A stretch of DNA of 64,000 bases from Bacillus sp. M6-12 (GTDB lineage: Bacteria > Bacillota > Bacilli > Bacillales > DSM-1321). Position numbers and translations under genes: made by a program. How positions within the stretch are numbered: position 1 is the stretch's first letter; each line of letters opens with the position of its first letter. The stretch is from positions 372,001-436,000 of the forward strand of contig NZ_PGVF01000001.1 in NCBI RefSeq assembly GCF_002860285.1, given 5' to 3'. Below the pieces are notes generated by a model, which did no database searches, had not been told where the DNA came from, and was given only the letters and a program-made list of their open reading frames with translations. Positions 46,304 to 54,501 of this stretch are shown here, in pieces.

Positions 46304-46322
46304 TTAGACAGCTATCTAAATG
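46301..46322 (-). promoter_or_regulatory. Palindromic operator over the sdpR start codon
   Basis: CATTTAGA and TCTAAATG (8-bp perfect arms, 6-bp centre CAGCTA) form a palindrome whose edge is the sdpR ATG itself. Its place suits autorepression by SdpR. Confidence 0.65.
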
Positions 46323-46435
46323 TTTTTCACTATTATAGTTGACAGAATATTTTTTATAACAGCCCTTTTTTGTTTAAGAGAGTTTTATATCATATATATG
46401 TACAAAAAAAAGAGAAGTCCAACGACTCCTCCTCC

Positions 46436-46786
46436 TTAAAACCAGTATCCTTCCTTAAAGAACTCAATATCTCTCAACTTATTCCCATTAAAATCGTATA
46501 AAGAGAAAATAGTAATTTGCATACCCACATACATTTTGACCTTTTCTTGGTATCGTTTCAATGTTTTAAGTATATTATCTCCTTCACGATAAGGTAGAAT
46601 CAAACCTACTCTCTCTTCTCCGCAGTAGACCATTTTAGCTCTATCTACATACTCTGAAAAGGTAATGACCTTTCCCCATTCTTTTAATTTATCCGAATAG
46701 AATGGATAAATCATGTATTGTACACTTCCCTCTTGTACGATACCGTTCATTACGATTCCGTTTTTAGATACATCTAATGTTTGCAT
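46436..46786 (-). CDS. hypothetical protein, 116 aa
   Basis: Strand-rich N-terminus (GIVMNGIVQEGSVQYMIYPF) and EERVGLILPYREGDN. Start after GGGAGGGC. Not recognised. Promoter TAAAATATAAG lies at about 46857-46847. Confidence 0.65.
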   Translation of the reverse strand: MQTLDVSKNGIVMNGIVQEGSVQYMIYPFYSDKLKEWGKVITFSEYVDRAKMVYCGEERVGLILPYREGDNILKTLKRYQEKVKMYVGMQITIFSLYDFNGNKLRDIEFFKEGYWF

Positions 46787-46831
46787 AAGTAAAGCCCTCC
46801 CGATAATAGTTAATTGGTGAAATCAATCACC

Positions 46832-46857
46832 TTATATATAAAACTTCTTATATTTTA
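46832..46857 (-). promoter_or_regulatory. Promoter/leader of the 46786 gene
   Basis: TAAAATATAAGAAGTTTTATAT starts at 46857 on the minus strand, close to the common leader form. It is followed by a GGTGA / TCACC hairpin (rc of about 46815-46830) instead of the AGGATT box. Confidence 0.45.
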
Positions 46858-47024
46858 GTTGTTTGAAATTCATTTCATAAGAAACCAAAGGAAAAATTAT
46901 CACAACAACCTTCTGAAAAAACAGTGGGAAACATTAGGGGTAAATCATCATCATTCTTACAAAAGTGTTGAAGTAAAAAGGTTATGTATAAAGTATAAAA
47001 AATGAGTAAAGGGGAGAACAAAAT

Positions 47025-47882
47025 ATGCAGAGTATGGAAGAAATATTAGACAATATTAAAGAACAGCAAAATGCACAACAAATATTATCCTTTCACGAAG
47101 TTCAAGACTTGCCTCAAATATTATCGGAAGACGAATATATTGAATATATAGCAAGTGCAACAATGAATAACAAAAAGGGATTATTGGCTTTAACAGACGA
47201 ACGAGTGTTATTCATTTATCGTGATAATGGATATACACGATTCGACCAAATGAATTATGAGGACATTACATTTATTCACCCTCAAAGAGATTCATTTTAT
47301 GGAGAAATCGAAATTTACTTAAAGGAAAATAAAGCTCATGTTCGAGATATTTCCAATTATGACTTAAATGAAGTATTGGAGTTGTTTGATAGTTATATAG
47401 ATAATGAACCATATCAGCAACCAGCTAAAAAAGGTTCTTTCTTAGGAGGATTCTTCAAATTCGTTGGCTTTGTTACGTGTATTATTTTTTTAATTGGATT
47501 TGGTGTTGGTATTTATGAAGAAATGTCAGTATCAGAAACATCATTGTCAGATACAAGCAATGAGGAAATTACATTAGATGGTTTGTCACCAGAAGAAGCA
47601 TTTAAAGAATATGGAATTGAAGTCACAAGTATCACATTAGACAAAGAAAAAGATTTAATTGTAGGAGAACTTACAAATAAATCTGACCAACTCTATCGTT
47701 CCGCTTATATCAATGTTCATATTTTAGATAAAGAAGGTAAATTCTTAGATAATTTCCTTGAATCAACAGAGAATTTTGAACCAGGAGAAACATGGAAAAT
47801 CGAATTGTACAATTACGAAGAAAATGCTGAGACCTTAAAAGTCAAAGAAATCGATGCTTATGAGCCATTAGATGAAGAATAA
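47025..47882 (+). CDS. PH-like domain, membrane segment and FxLYD-like domain, 285 aa
   Basis: Residues ~35-125 (IASATMNNKKGLLALTDERV, LFIYRDNG, YEDITFIHPQRDSF) follow the bacterial PH (YokE/PH_9) pattern. One membrane helix lies at about 143-165 (GFFKFVGFVTCIIFLIGFGV). The C-terminal ~90 residues (LIVGELTNKSDQLYRSAYIN, LESTENFEPGETWKIEL) match the FxLYD sandwich. The order places PH in the cytosol and FxLYD outside. AAAGGGGAG precedes the ATG. A membrane-stress or regulatory role is inference. Confidence 0.75.
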   Translation: MQSMEEILDNIKEQQNAQQILSFHEVQDLPQILSEDEYIEYIASATMNNKKGLLALTDERVLFIYRDNGYTRFDQMNYEDITFIHPQRDSFYGEIEIYLKENKAHVRDISNYDLNEVLELFDSYIDNEPYQQPAKKGSFLGGFFKFVGFVTCIIFLIGFGVGIYEEMSVSETSLSDTSNEEITLDGLSPEEAFKEYGIEVTSITLDKEKDLIVGELTNKSDQLYRSAYINVHILDKEGKFLDNFLESTENFEPGETWKIELYNYEENAETLKVKEIDAYEPLDEE

Positions 47883-47883
47883 A

Positions 47884-47923
47884 AAAGAAACCGCAAAGAG
47901 ATGATGCTCTCCTGCGGTTTTTT
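47884..47923. terminator. Rho-independent terminator
   Basis: AAACCGCA pairs with TGCGGTTT with an internal AGAG/CTCT stem, then a T tract; between convergent genes. Confidence 0.8.
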
Positions 47924-47946
47924 GTTTGGTACATAACTCTATTTGA

Positions 47947-48288
47947 TTATGCAATCTGTTTATCAAAGATATAAGAATAATCAGCTTGATACCCTCTGAA
48001 ATTGCGTTCAACTAAAAGTCGAACCAAAATTTCTTTTTGGTCATCCTCCAAAAACTTAGTCTTTGCGACTGCAATCAATGTGTTTTTTGCCATTAATTCT
48101 GTTGGATTCCCTTCATCCACCTTTTCTTCACGAAAACTTTGAATCGAATCATTAACCACCTGTTGTCTCCCCTTTTGTTTCACGCACAACTCAATGGCTT
48201 CCTGTATTGCTTTTACTTCTAATTCTGGATTTTCGTAATTGGCGATAATCCAACTCATATCTGGCTTCCCTGCTACTTGATTTGTCAT
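47947..48288 (-). CDS. hypothetical protein, paralogue of 58899, 113 aa
   Basis: QQVVNDSIQSFREEKVDEGN followed by helices matches QQVVNDAISSFREESVDEED of the 58899 gene, and the C-terminal layout (DQKEILVRLLVERNFRGYQ vs DKQKRCLIKMLVLRGEDGYE) also agrees. Soluble and helical. The family is not known to me but is duplicated in this element. AAAAAGGAGAG precedes the ATG. Confidence 0.7.
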   Translation of the reverse strand: MTNQVAGKPDMSWIIANYENPELEVKAIQEAIELCVKQKGRQQVVNDSIQSFREEKVDEGNPTELMAKNTLIAVAKTKFLEDDQKEILVRLLVERNFRGYQADYSYIFDKQIA

Positions 48289-48325
48289 GTAAATCTCTCC
48301 TTTTTAAGTAAAAAATCTTTCCCTT

Positions 48326-48374
48326 TTTTATATAAATCAACATTTCCCTTGATTGTTGAACCTTCTATATTATA
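48326..48374 (-). promoter_or_regulatory. Promoter and GGA-loop leader of the 48288 gene
   Basis: TATAATATAGAAGG begins at 48374 on the minus strand. The leader hairpin TCAACA / TGTTGA has loop ATCAAGGGAAA, presenting GGGA, followed by TTTATATAAAAAAGG. Confidence 0.55.
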
Positions 48375-48501
48375 GAAATCTGCTGACCTTTTATGAAAGT
48401 TGGAATGGTTAATTATGAAAAGACAAGATTTACCGTAATATATATAGATTTTATATAAAAACAGGTTAAGCACAGGCTTACAATTAGGAGGAAATTTACT
48501 T

Positions 48502-49188
48502 ATGAAATGGTTAGAAAAATGTTCAGCAAAAGGGTTAAGAAGATTTCAAAATGTGTTGATTGTATCAGGTATAGCGTTTATCCCAAGTGTATTTATGGTG
48601 GATTCTCTTATTTTGAAGGGTTTTTTGTCTCTTTTCTTTCTTTCTAATTTTTGGGGATTTAGAAAATCAGAAAAGCTAATTTCAAGAAAAACAAAACAAC
48701 GAAGAGAAACGCTACATAATACGCAAAAGATTCACAGTTTACATGAAACGTGCATGAAATTCATTCAACACATTGAAGACGTGTTAGTTGCCAAAGGGTA
48801 TAGCATAGAGAAAGGAAACAATCCTTTGATTGACGACATTTATCATGAGCTATCTAATTGTCAAACGGTTATGGATTATGTTTTGTTTAAAAACAAATTA
48901 GAGTTCCGTATGATGTATGTAGCCAATATGCCAAGAGAAAAAGCACAAGAAAAAACTCAATCACAACGAGCAAAAAAGAGTGCTTCAACATCTTCTGCAT
49001 TGTCACAGGCTTTATATATCTTAGGACTTCCAGAAGGAACAAGAGATATGTCAGTGGTTAAACATGCTTACAAAGCATTGGTTAAAAAATATCACCCTGA
49101 CTTAAATCCTTCACCAGAAGCTGGTCAGAAAACAGTACAATTAAACTTAGCTTATGAACAAATTCAAAAATTTTTAAAAGCATCGTAA
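48502..49188 (+). CDS. J-domain (DnaJ-like) membrane-associated protein, 228 aa
   Basis: The C-terminal ~65 residues form a J domain: ILGLPEGTRDMSVVKHAYKA, then LVKKYHPDLNP with the invariant HPD, and a final helix. The N-terminus has one or two hydrophobic segments (about residues 15-55). A basic linker (QRAKKSASTSS) joins them. It should recruit a DnaK-type chaperone to the membrane. TAGGAGGAA precedes the ATG. Confidence 0.8.
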   Translation: MKWLEKCSAKGLRRFQNVLIVSGIAFIPSVFMVDSLILKGFLSLFFLSNFWGFRKSEKLISRKTKQRRETLHNTQKIHSLHETCMKFIQHIEDVLVAKGYSIEKGNNPLIDDIYHELSNCQTVMDYVLFKNKLEFRMMYVANMPREKAQEKTQSQRAKKSASTSSALSQALYILGLPEGTRDMSVVKHAYKALVKKYHPDLNPSPEAGQKTVQLNLAYEQIQKFLKAS

Positions 49189-49191
49189 GAG

Positions 49192-49217
49192 AAGAAGGAG
49201 CAATCCTTCTTTTTTTA
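49192..49217 (+). terminator. Rho-independent terminator
   Basis: AGAAGGAG pairs with CCTTCT, followed by seven Ts. Confidence 0.7.
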
Positions 49218-49555
49218 TGCCCTTTAAGACTTTTACATAAGACCTTATGTTTTTTCGTTATCTTTTCTCACCCTTTTTCTCTAATTGTCTTTCTTTCTTG
49301 CCCTTTCCTCTTTTTAATTCAAGTGTATGTACTTTTGGCATTATTAAATAAATACTCTCCTAACTATAAACAACGGATTGGTCAAGATATAACCAGCAGT
49401 TGAATCTCATTAAATAATAGTCTTAAACATGGCATATATTGTTGAAATGGCAACGGTTTAGACATTCTTACAATCTATTAGGTAGTGAAACGATTCTCGA
49501 TTTCTATAATAACTGTGGGAATACCCATAAATTATTATATTTGAGGAGGAATTAT
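49218..49555. other. Gene-free stretch: pyrimidine-rich tract and leader of the 49562 gene
   Basis: 49255-49320 is strongly pyrimidine-rich on the plus strand. A degenerate operator-like site (CCTAACTATAAACAAC, 49359-49374) lies in the middle. An open frame runs from about 49439 into the phosphatase gene but lacks a ribosome binding site. No gene is called here. Confidence 0.5.
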
Positions 49556-49561
49556 ATCTTT

Positions 49562-50389
49562 ATGAAAAACAATAAGAAAAAAATCGCATTTTTAACTTTA
49601 GCAGGAGTCGTCTCGGTTTCGACTTTGAGTGCTTATGCAACTGCAGAATATCAACAATCCAAGAATGAGCATATGACAAATTCAGTTCTTTGGTATCAGA
49701 AATCAGGAGAAATGAAAGCTCTTTATTACCAAGCCTATAATTTAGGTAAAATGATGGTTGACGAGCGTTTAGAACAAAAAGACATGAAAAATAAAAACAA
49801 AGCTCCTAAATTGGCTATTGTTTTAGATATTGACGAAACGGTACTTGATAACAGTCCACACTCTGCTTATTCTATTGCTGAAAATGTTGACTACCCTACT
49901 GGCTGGAGTGAATGGATTGCATCTGCACAAGCAGAAGCTCTTCCTGGTGCATTAGAGTTCCTTGACTATGTTGATTCTAAAGGAATTGAAATCTTCTATG
50001 TCTCTAACCGTACTACTGAAGAAAAAGACGCAACAATGAAAAACTTAAAGGAAAAAGGATTCCCACAAGTTTCAGTTGATAATGTTGTGTTAAAAACAAC
50101 AACAAGCAGTAAAGAAGCACGTAGAGAAGCTATTGCAAAAGACTATGAAATCGTAGCGTTCTTTGGCGATAACTTGGGTGACTTTGCAAAAGACTTCGAT
50201 AAAAAACCTTTAGCTGAACGAAATGGCAATGTTGACCGTCTACAAGATGAATTTGGTAAGAAGTTCATTGTTCTTCCTAACCCTATGTATGGAGATTGGG
50301 AAGGGGCAGTTTATGAGTATAACTTTAGCAAATCTCCTGCTGAAAAAGATAAAGCTCGTAAAGACGCTCTAAACGTGTTTCACCCATAA
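49562..50389 (+). CDS. secreted HAD acid phosphatase (class C / lipoprotein e(P4)-like), 275 aa
   Basis: ATG 49562 has GAGGAGGA upstream and begins a signal peptide ending near AYATAEY (residue ~25); there is no lipobox, unlike e(P4). AIVLDIDETVLDN is the DDDD-class motif I, FYVSNRTTEEKD motif II, and VAFFGDNLGDF the last motif. Homologues are extracellular broad-specificity nucleotide phosphatases that help recover phosphate or NAD precursors. The mature part keeps the usual WYQ.SgE..aLy.Qa start. Confidence 0.85.
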   Translation: MKNNKKKIAFLTLAGVVSVSTLSAYATAEYQQSKNEHMTNSVLWYQKSGEMKALYYQAYNLGKMMVDERLEQKDMKNKNKAPKLAIVLDIDETVLDNSPHSAYSIAENVDYPTGWSEWIASAQAEALPGALEFLDYVDSKGIEIFYVSNRTTEEKDATMKNLKEKGFPQVSVDNVVLKTTTSSKEARREAIAKDYEIVAFFGDNLGDFAKDFDKKPLAERNGNVDRLQDEFGKKFIVLPNPMYGDWEGAVYEYNFSKSPAEKDKARKDALNVFHP

Positions 50390-50397
50390 TAAATAAA

Positions 50398-50424
50398 AAA
50401 GGAGAAGGTTTGCCTTCTCTTTTT
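50398..50424 (+). terminator. Rho-independent terminator
   Basis: GGAGAAGG pairs with CCTTCTCT, followed by Ts. Confidence 0.75.
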
Positions 50425-50498
50425 ACATAATAATCCACTGATTGTCCTTATAAAAACAAAAAAAGAAGGGCTTCCCCTCCTTTCTTTAACTTCTCACT

Positions 50499-52307
50499 TT
50501 ATTCTTTGTGATTATTCATTTTTGTAATGGTTTCACTGATAATGAAGGAATCTAATATATGCTTCCGTTCTTCCTCACTTATTGGTTTGTCAAATAGAAT
50601 AGAGCCATCATTTAGTAGGGTATATTCTTTAGTGGTATTCACTAAGACTTTTCCCATTGCATAATCCTTGTAATATGAATCATTGATTCCCAATAGGTAA
50701 GAAATCGTTGGCAAGAAGTCGGCTTGATTTCCTAAAACACTAATGGTTTTGGCATCTAAATAGTTCTTTTGATAAATAATTAGAGGTACTTTAAACGATA
50801 TATCTTTCCATTCAGGTTTAATTCCTTCCATAGCGGATACTTGGTTAAAGTAATATTTATGAACCCCCATATGGTCTCCATAGACCGCAACGACTGTGTT
50901 ATCCATTAACCCTTGCTCTTCTAATTTATCTAAAAACAAACCAAGTTGTTTATCTGTATAATGAATCGCTTGGAAATAATGACCCAATTCTGTATTTTCT
51001 AAGTTCTTATCTAACTTTAGCTCCTGGTGTTCTTCAGGCATAATGAAAGGCATATGACTTGTCATGGTTACAACGGAAGAATAAAACGGTTTCTTTTGTT
51101 TTTGAATAAAGTCAGAAACTTTATTTAAGAGGCATCCATCTGTTATTCCAATGCTGGTACGTTCTTCGCAATGATAATCTGATTCACTGTAAATATTTTT
51201 AAATCCTAAAGAAGTGTGCATTTTTTCCCAATTCCAAAAAATCTCTTTATCTGGATGATAAATGGTTGTTTCATATCCATTTTGATTTAATATAGCAGGA
51301 AGTGTATTGTATTTTAATTCAGGATATACATAGGAAACTGCACCTTTTCTAATCGGATAAAGTGATGTGTTAGTCGTAAATTCGGCATCAGAAGATATTC
51401 CCTCATTCACAATTTCATGGTAATTATCAAAATAAAGGCTGTTTTTGAGAAGTTTGTTTAAATTCGGTGTGATTTCTTGTCCATTGACCTTTTCATTAAT
51501 CACAAATTGTTCAAGTGATTCAAAATGAATCGTTATCAAATTTTGCTCTTTAAATAAACCATAGTATTCATTGTTTGGTAATTCCTCTTTATTTTCGTTC
51601 ATCCATTTATGAACAGAATCTTTCTCTTCTTTGCTAACCGTTCTGTATTGAGATTCTACATACGTATAGATATCATGCAAATGATAGCCAATTGGAGATT
51701 GTGTTATCATGGTATCACTTGGTTGGTAGCGAAGACCTGTAAATGTTGACCATCTTTCAGTGTTGCAAATCCCATTTACTGCAACAAGTAGAATAAGAAT
51801 GAAAATAATAGGACTCCTTTTGCTTATTTCATTCGTCTTTGCGGTAACTATCATAATTGGAATAAGCACCAACAAATCAATGAAAAGAATAAAGAATTGA
51901 GGATTTATCAGGCTTCCAATCCCACTTGCCCCTTCTTCTATCGTTGATAATGATTGAATATGGAAGAAAGAGAGAAAACTACTAAACCCATTAAAGTAAA
52001 CCAGGTCTGCAAATAAAAGCACTGTAAGAACAAGGTCTACCCAAAATAGATACCACACCCTTCCCTTTCCTTTCAGGAGGAAGAAAAAAGACGTAACCAG
52101 CAAAATAAACGCTACATAGAGATACATATAAGTAGTCCATACAAACGTATAATTTAAGATATTAAAGATAGTTTTACTCCCACCAATATCTTCTTCAGGC
52201 ACAAAAAAATAGATAAACCCAATAGACTTTATAAGCAATATCAAACACATCGTAAAATACACTAAGATGTCGTTCACTTTCTTATTCATTAATAAATAAA
52301 TCACCAT
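50499..52307 (-). CDS. ltaS: LtaS-like lipoteichoic acid synthase, 602 aa
   Basis: Five membrane helices lie in the first ~200 residues, then an extracellular sulfatase-type domain: LITIHFESLEQFVINEKVNG (metal-binding Glu), ISSDAEFTTNTSLYP (catalytic Thr nucleophile), TTIYHPDKEIFWNW, and VVAVYGDHMGVH (Asp-His metal ligands). LtaS enzymes polymerise glycerol phosphate from phosphatidylglycerol on the outer face. The length is a little under the usual ~650 residues. The start is uncertain: ATG 52307 directly adjoins AAAAGG; ATG 52289 is an alternative. Envelope modification fits the secretion theme. Confidence 0.85.
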   Translation of the reverse strand: MVIYLLMNKKVNDILVYFTMCLILLIKSIGFIYFFVPEEDIGGSKTIFNILNYTFVWTTYMYLYVAFILLVTSFFFLLKGKGRVWYLFWVDLVLTVLLFADLVYFNGFSSFLSFFHIQSLSTIEEGASGIGSLINPQFFILFIDLLVLIPIMIVTAKTNEISKRSPIIFILILLVAVNGICNTERWSTFTGLRYQPSDTMITQSPIGYHLHDIYTYVESQYRTVSKEEKDSVHKWMNENKEELPNNEYYGLFKEQNLITIHFESLEQFVINEKVNGQEITPNLNKLLKNSLYFDNYHEIVNEGISSDAEFTTNTSLYPIRKGAVSYVYPELKYNTLPAILNQNGYETTIYHPDKEIFWNWEKMHTSLGFKNIYSESDYHCEERTSIGITDGCLLNKVSDFIQKQKKPFYSSVVTMTSHMPFIMPEEHQELKLDKNLENTELGHYFQAIHYTDKQLGLFLDKLEEQGLMDNTVVAVYGDHMGVHKYYFNQVSAMEGIKPEWKDISFKVPLIIYQKNYLDAKTISVLGNQADFLPTISYLLGINDSYYKDYAMGKVLVNTTKEYTLLNDGSILFDKPISEEERKHILDSFIISETITKMNNHKE

Positions 52308-52420
52308 CCTTTTTTGTTTTTTATGTTTTAATCATTATAGTTAGGATGGATATTTTTGAATATAAAGGAAGAACTTTATTATGTTCTATAGGAAAAATTT
52401 TCATTTTATCCATATAAAAA

Positions 52421-52438
52421 AGAGAGGAAATTCCCTCT
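52421..52438 (-). terminator. Rho-independent terminator
   Basis: AGAGAGGAA pairs with TTCCCTCT downstream of the ART operon, with minus-strand Ts. Confidence 0.65.
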
Positions 52439-52463
52439 CCTTCTCTTTCTTGTATAAACGATA

Positions 52464-52820
52464 TTAATAGGTTTTGGAAAAAAACTCTTTTACGAAATCT
52501 TGACCTTTTTCGGTGATAACAGCCCCAAAATAAGGTAGTTGTTCATTTCCTTTGTATCGTTTTCCTTCTATTCGGGCTAATTCATCTAAATTGTCAATAA
52601 TGGTGATAAAGGTGGGTTCTTGTTTTTGTACTTCCCTTAACAATTTAGCATCCTTGTAGCCAAAAATAGTCGCTCCATCATTTACTGCTTCCATTAGCTC
52701 AACTTGTTCCTTTGTTAAACTCACCTTTTCTGCCCCTTTGTCTTCTGGTTTGGGTGGAATAATCTTCAATCCTTCATGTTCTACCCATTCATTAGTCCAT
52801 AGCTTCTTTGTATCACTCAT
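52464..52820 (-). CDS. hypothetical protein, 118 aa (third gene of ART operon)
   Basis: Starts after GGGGGGAG, 27 bases from the ART stop. Mainly helical, with VSLTKEQVELMEAVNDGA and a C-terminal AVITEKGQDFVKEFF that recalls small winged-helix ends. Not recognised; a regulatory or immunity role within the operon is possible. Confidence 0.65.
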   Translation of the reverse strand: MSDTKKLWTNEWVEHEGLKIIPPKPEDKGAEKVSLTKEQVELMEAVNDGATIFGYKDAKLLREVQKQEPTFITIIDNLDELARIEGKRYKGNEQLPYFGAVITEKGQDFVKEFFSKTY

Positions 52821-52847
52821 TTTTTACTCCCCCCACTCTCTCTTGTA

Positions 52848-53663
52848 TTAATAATCTTGAATGATTTCCAAGTGTTCAATATTTTCAAAGCGAACTAAAA
52901 CTTCCTCTTCATTTCTTTCATTGTCAAAATCTATGATGGAATCAACTTTGGCTTTCGCTTGATAGAGTCTACCCCTCTCAAAATGGTTGGCAAACTTATT
53001 GGCTATGTCTTTCGATAATGTCCACGAATAAGCCTTCTCTAATGGCGTAGAACGCTTTCCTTCGCCTCTGTAAAGAGTTAGGTATCCTTCACTATCTACC
53101 GCTCCCAATTCATTTAAAACAGCCACAGCAGACGTATTATCTGCATACGTAAACACTTCCTCCAACACTTCTTTTGGGAACATTCCGAACCCATAATTAG
53201 CATGAGTGTACATGCTCTTAAAGACTTCCCATAATTGCTCTTTCTCAATGTCCTTGTATAGACGGAGGAAATAATCTATTGCAAATAAATTCCATTCAGG
53301 GAAGAAAAACAAAATATACTCTTTGTTTAAAAAGTCCTGCCTCTTTAATTCGTTTGCTTTTAAACACCCAATTGTAAATTCATTTAACAACCAAGCAGGG
53401 TCTAATGAGTTAATTTCAACGGTATAGTAATCCCCTACATAGAAAAATTGCCTGTTGGTTCTTGGGTTTTTATTTTTCATGATTTTCTTAATGTCATATC
53501 CATGCTTTTTCAAAAGAGTTTTCCATTTTTCATAAGTTAATCCTTGATGTTCTTCATTCCAATACCGTTTATCAATAGATTTATAAATCTGTTTCGTGAC
53601 TGGAATCACATTTTCTAATCTTAATTGTTCATTCGCATTATAAAAGACATCTGCAATACTCAT
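52848..53663 (-). CDS. ADP-ribosyltransferase (R-S-E type), putative toxin/effector, 271 aa
   Basis: The C-terminal ~80 residues carry the R-S-ExE signature: LTLYRGEG (R199), AYSWTLSKDIANKFA (S213-T215) and NEEEVLV (E252/E254), with RLYQAKAKVDSIIDF between them. This is the NAD-binding core of arginine- or nucleic-acid-modifying ARTs. The N-terminal ~190 residues are helical and unlike anything I recognise, and there is no signal peptide. It starts at ATG 53663 within ATGA, overlapping the stop of the upstream gene, the arrangement of coupled toxin-antitoxin pairs. Target unknown. Confidence 0.7.
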   Translation of the reverse strand: MSIADVFYNANEQLRLENVIPVTKQIYKSIDKRYWNEEHQGLTYEKWKTLLKKHGYDIKKIMKNKNPRTNRQFFYVGDYYTVEINSLDPAWLLNEFTIGCLKANELKRQDFLNKEYILFFFPEWNLFAIDYFLRLYKDIEKEQLWEVFKSMYTHANYGFGMFPKEVLEEVFTYADNTSAVAVLNELGAVDSEGYLTLYRGEGKRSTPLEKAYSWTLSKDIANKFANHFERGRLYQAKAKVDSIIDFDNERNEEEVLVRFENIEHLEIIQDY

Positions 53664-54211
53664 ATGGATAACTCCTCACCTTCATTATGTATATCAGTAC
53701 AATCAATAATGCACTCACAATAATCAATGACTTTTGTATTACTGGTTAGATTATCTGGATTAGGCACTCTTTCCCGAATCCATTGATAATGGGAATGTAG
53801 TGTCTGTAATTGCTTTTTAGCAAAAGAAAGGGGTACTTTTACGTAAATATCCATTGAAAGTGGAAAGGCTTCTCCTGCAATCAAGATTTCTTTCTCAATG
53901 GGTTCTTCTGGAATGATAACAAAATCTTTTTCTTCATTAAAGAAAATAGATTCTTTGCTTTCCGAAATTCTTTTATTCTTCACAAAAACAAGTGTGTCCT
54001 CTGAAATCGAAAGTTCCTGTCGCTTATGTTGACTTCTATTTATCAAAGAATATTCTTCTTGATAGTTGGGTGTATAAGTTAAAAGACTGTCTTCTTCTGT
54101 TTCAATAAAGGCGTAACACCCTTCTATTTTTGATTTTACAGAACGAACATGAGATTGTTCATAATTTCTAAAGCCTTCATTCGCATATCGAACCAATGTA
54201 ACAGTTTCCAA
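53660..54211 (-). CDS. upstream partner of the ART gene, 183 aa
   Basis: TTG 54211 follows AGAGGGA. Acidic, strand-rich N-terminal two thirds (DTLVFVKNKR, DFVIIPEEPIEKEILIAGEA) and a C-terminal segment with HSHYQWIRERVPNPD and two Cys (YCECIIDC). It overlaps the ART start by 4 bases. I do not recognise it; an antitoxin/immunity role is inferred only from the order. Confidence 0.65.
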   Translation of the reverse strand: METVTLVRYANEGFRNYEQSHVRSVKSKIEGCYAFIETEEDSLLTYTPNYQEEYSLINRSQHKRQELSISEDTLVFVKNKRISESKESIFFNEEKDFVIIPEEPIEKEILIAGEAFPLSMDIYVKVPLSFAKKQLQTLHSHYQWIRERVPNPDNLTSNTKVIDYCECIIDCTDIHNEGEELSI

Positions 54212-54315
54212 TACTATCCCTCTTTTTATGTAAAATATCTTTCCTTCATTATCAATAGACTATCATATATATCACTTGTTGTAAAATATAATTTACAAAA
54301 AATGTTCTGCATTTT

Positions 54316-54360
54316 GTTGACTAAATTCAATTAAAGATGTATTATTAGACTATAGTCAAC
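54316..54360 (+). promoter_or_regulatory. Promoter bracketed by two operator repeats
   Basis: GTTGACTAAATTCAAT (54316-54331) holds TTGACT (54317-54322) as -35, with TATTAT (54340-54345) after exactly 17 bp. TTAGACTATAGTCAAC (54345-54360) starts at the -10 and covers the start site. A bound repressor would shut the 54502 gene off. Confidence 0.7.
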
Positions 54361-54501
54361 GTAAGAACGAGAAAACAGTCATTTTGTTTGTGAAATAACA
54401 ATGATTTGAATATAAGAAAATATATCTTTAACCAAAACAACAGGTGTTTTTATATAAACGAAATGAAGAGCCTTTATAGATAAAAAATAGGGGGAAACAA
54501 C

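Noticed and set aside
48285..48473. 62-residue minus-strand frame upstream of the 47947 gene
   Set aside because: It covers the promoter and leader hairpin of that gene and has no ribosome binding site.
49439..49561. Upstream extension of the acid phosphatase frame (41 residues)
   Set aside because: The start at 49562 has GAGGAGGA and a signal peptide; the extension would bury the signal peptide internally.
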